From Neodontobutis hainanensis (taxonomy: Eukaryota; Chordata; Actinopteri; Gobiiformes; Odontobutidae): 64,000 bases of DNA. Position numbers and translations under genes: made by a program. The notes under the pieces are model-generated. The model was not told the DNA's origin and did not search any database. It saw only the letters and a program-made list of their open reading frames with translations. Below, one piece after another: positions 61,517-64,000 of this stretch (position 1 is the stretch's first letter; each line of letters opens with the position of its first letter). The stretch lies in the NCBI GenBank assembly GCA_024349245.1, contig JALDNG010000048.1, forward strand, positions 8,160,501-8,224,500, written 5' to 3'.

Positions 61517-62939
61517 AAGAAACGGATTTACTGAATTTAAAGAATCAGTGCATTACTCTGTGGGATTTTGATTGTTTAAAAATGTATCACATTATAATAA
61601 TTTGTTGTCTTTGATTTGACATATGTTACAATTTAATCATTTGAACTGACTACATATACTTGATGCCTTCTATTTGGATTGTCCCGCCTAGGGGAGAGGG
61701 GTGGGCAGGAGAATTGTTTCCCATAATAGGTCATTTACCGAGTGGTCAAATGTACTTAGGCTAGGTCAGCTGCCCTGCTGTGTTTCCGCTCCCGCCATTC
61801 TATAAACAATAATTCACACTCAAGCTAATATTTTGTTTAATGCTAATGTTCATCAGCATAAAGAGGTGGAGCATGTCTGTGAAGGTTCTCAGTCATCCAG
61901 GTCATCTTGAAACAAATGTTAACTCGAAGGCCCCTGGACTCAGTTTTCAAGGTGAAGACGTTTTGTCTCTAATTCCAAGAGAGTTTATCAATTCTGAGAT
62001 CAACTGGTAAGAGAACTGAGCTTATATCTAAACTATAGGATATAAGCCTGGTGGCCTGTTACAAAAGTGCGGCGGACTGCTGTAAAGGTGGGCTTACCTG
62101 ACACAAAAGGTGTGGCGGGGAGTTGTTTAGGAACATGATGATGTTACACTATTTCAACCTGACGAGGGCAGCACTCATATTTGTGAAATTAAAGAGTTTT
62201 TAGGATTTTGTCAGAAGTAGGACTATAAACTATGACCTGTAATAATAAAGCATCATTTATACAGATAATCAGCTAAAAGAAGTTGGTCTGTGGTTGAGTT
62301 AACCCTTAACTTCATCGGTTGGCGGTCCTTGTTGTTACAATGTAAAAACACCTATTCTGAGCATTTGCTTTTTATTTTAACAATTACAAAGTTTAAACAT
62401 TTTGGCTAAAATTATAAACCAAATACAGTGAAGCAGTAGGTGATAGAGCTTTTTACGCATTGATATCTAGTCAATATCAGTGGCATATCAGTCTAGCCTG
62501 ACTAGCCTCTGTAGTATGTGGTACAGGACTCATGACACACGACACAGAAAGGGTTCAGAATAAGCTTTATTATGAAGTAGAGAACTAGCAGATGAATAGG
62601 GGTCAGGATCAGGGCTGATGGTGTGACTGTGGCAACTACACCAACCAACTTTCTTGGCAAAGTCTAGTGAGACTTCTACCCGAGCAACAACATTAACAAC
62701 ATTAATCAATTACTCTCTGTTAGTCTAAAATGTTGCAAACCCTATGCAATGACTGAAAAAGAAGGGAAACTACTCTTATTGTTATGTACTCTCTAAGTAT
62801 GCCAGGTCGTTCTGATGACCTGCATCCATCTTTTTATCTCCTAGAAATCAAACTCAGACTGAGAGGGACCAGAATATTTTTTTGTTTGGAATTGAAAAAT
62901 AATTAGGATGGATGGCCAGACTAATATCAGACTACAGGT

Positions 62940-63161
62940 ATGGTCATAATAGCAGAGGCAGTTCAGGGTTTTGAAAAAGAAATGGAAAAAACAGGTAGTC
63001 ACAAGAAAGTAGCTCAGAAAATGTATGAACTGCAGGTGCATCAACATCCAGTATACAAATCTGACCTGCGAATTAAATATACAGCATTCCTAAATACACA
63101 GAAGGATGAGGCTAATGAGGGAACAGTAACAGGGAAATCTAGAGACCTTTACAATCAATAG
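62940..63161 (+). other. Short conserved ORF of unknown origin (copy 3)
   Basis: 73 codons: GFEKEMEKTGSHKKVAQKMY, VHQHPVYKSDLRIKYTAFLN and a terminal LYNQ stop shared with 42274-42412. Hydrophilic, no motif I can name. Confidence 0.3.
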
Positions 63162-63321
63162 TATTCTCCTCCAATCTGAATCCAATCAGAAAATTAGAAT
63201 AGGATTAATGTCACAGTTCATGTCCTGTCTACATTTTTACAAAACTACAAATTGTTTATTGTAATTTAAAACAAATTGGAGAATTCAGTTTTATCAATTC
63301 AGCCGTGGATTCCAAGTTTAT

Positions 63322-63628
63322 GGAATAAATCAAAGCATATAACCAGCACGGAGAAATACTAATGTTCGCTCTGTGTTTAGTCATTCTGGTTGTGTAATGA
63401 AGCGGGTCATTGATGGCTATCAAGCGATCCACTGAAATGAGAACTATGTTTCCCACCGAAGAGGTGAAAAAAATGGAAATTAGGATCAAATACAGAGCAA
63501 ACAAGTGGTCCCCCAATGTCCAGGAAATTCTCCATCTCACCCCCTCGACTGGAATCACCACAAGGCCAACAAAGAAGTCTGACACAGCCAGAGAGAGGAG
63601 GATGAGGTTAGTGGAGGTGTGGAGCTGT
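63322..63628 (-). pseudogene. TAAR pseudogene, copy 3 (exon 2, 5' half)
   Basis: Exon 2 begins at 63628 after a TCTGCAG acceptor, as in the intact copies, and reads through TM2 (VSDFFVGLVVIPVEG), TM3 and into TM4 (SPCWLYALIYSI). At about 63322 it jumps to 3'-flank sequence that in copies 1 and 2 lies about 1.45 kb further on (AGCCGTGGATTCCAAG, 4803 / 42600). TM5-TM7 are thus deleted. The disulphide Cys 3.25 is Phe (GDHLFALYL) and DRY is DRL. Exon 1 would lie beyond the right edge. Not a functional receptor. Confidence 0.88.
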
Positions 63629-63660
63629 CTGCAGAGAGAAGAATTATTAATAACAGTCTT

Positions 63661-64000
63661 CAGATAGTTCTCTCATATAGTTGTTGTGTTGTGCTGTTTT
63701 ATAAATCTGATGAGATTTTGTTTACACATATATAAGAACTACAAATGTGTGTTTTCCAAAGACTCCAATTCATCTCAGAGCTGACACACAGACGTCCACA
63801 TCCACACAACAGTTTCTTTGTCCCTGTTGAACTTCCACAAACTGTGGAAAACTCTCCTGAGGTATCCTCTGCTCATAAACTGTATCAATTATGTAGCACA
63901 ATATTCACTCTCAAAATATTTTTTTAAGAGAGAGTTTATTTATTATTATTTCCTAACATACATGACTGACATAGAGACCTAAATAGATAAATACTAAGAG
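63661..64000. other. TAAR copy 3 intron or upstream sequence
   Basis: This should be intron 1 of the copy 3 pseudogene. It has no clear match to the introns of copies 1 and 2 past the first few bases. No other feature seen. Confidence 0.4.

Larger units (their letters stand above)
61530..63660 (-). repeat. TAAR segmental duplication, copy 3 (partial)
   Basis: Matches copy 2 from about 41190 to 42840 and then the 5' half of TAAR exon 2. It includes a Penelope-type terminal repeat (61880-62045) and a 550-bp segment (62430-62980) not found in copy 2. Copy 3 is more diverged than copies 1 and 2 are from each other. Confidence 0.75.

Noticed and set aside
63256..63585. Functional third TAAR
   Set aside because: TM5-TM7 are deleted, Cys 3.25 and the DRY Tyr are lost, and the frame runs into flank sequence.

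Overview
This window is animal nuclear DNA, almost certainly from a ray-finned (teleost) fish. The only cellular genes I can recognise are olfactory-type trace amine-associated receptors (TAARs) of the two-exon layout common in teleosts. The rest is a dense, nested pile of fish repeats: L2/CR1-, L1-, RTE- and R4-type LINEs, a Penelope-like element, Ty3/gypsy elements including one with Gmr1-like domain order, long terminal repeats, hAT, Tc1/mariner and IS630-type DNA transposons, tRNA-derived SINEs and long (TA)n tracts. There is no prokaryotic gene organisation, no CRISPR array and no operon.

Backbone. A TAAR-bearing block occurs three times on the minus strand. Copy 1 holds an intact two-exon gene at 5778-7516 and its flanks reach about 34210. 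Copy 2 holds an intact gene at 43537-45258 and its flanks run from about 41220 to 49955. Copy 3 starts near 61530 and runs off the right edge; its TAAR (63322-63628) is a truncated pseudogene. Copies 1 and 2 share exon structure, introns, downstream sequence and a decayed hAT element. Copy 1 is about four times longer because transposons landed in it after the duplication.

Layout. 1-4658: hAT fragment split by an L2-type LINE. 4659-8724: TAAR copy 1 and the start of a hAT remnant. 8737-18183: a CR1/L2-type LINE apparently split by two R4-type LINEs lying head to head in (TA)n tracts, then a second LINE 3' end. 18199-23775: near full-length L1-type LINE with a 15-bp target duplication. 24241-31150: hAT remnant, then a Tc1-type transposon broken up by a SINE, a deleted gypsy element and a 2-kb solo LTR. 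31150-34210: decayed LINE pieces. 34225-40690: a Penelope-like element apparently split by a 5-kb Ty3/gypsy element. 41060-49955: TAAR copy 2 block. 49953-51800: RTE-type LINE. 52114-58335: three IS630-type (DD35E) transposon remnants and an intron-containing hAT element with a solo LTR in one intron. 58350-61230: Gmr1-like gypsy remnant. 61530-64000: TAAR copy 3.

Genes together. The two intact receptors should act independently as olfactory amine receptors. Both lack the classical amine-binding Asp 3.32 and carry Asp 5.42, the signature of the non-classical teleost TAAR clade. Every mobile element I could read is broken by frameshifts, stops, truncation or loss of catalytic residues. I see no autonomous element that looks active, and no wholly new system beyond the observations listed in the findings.
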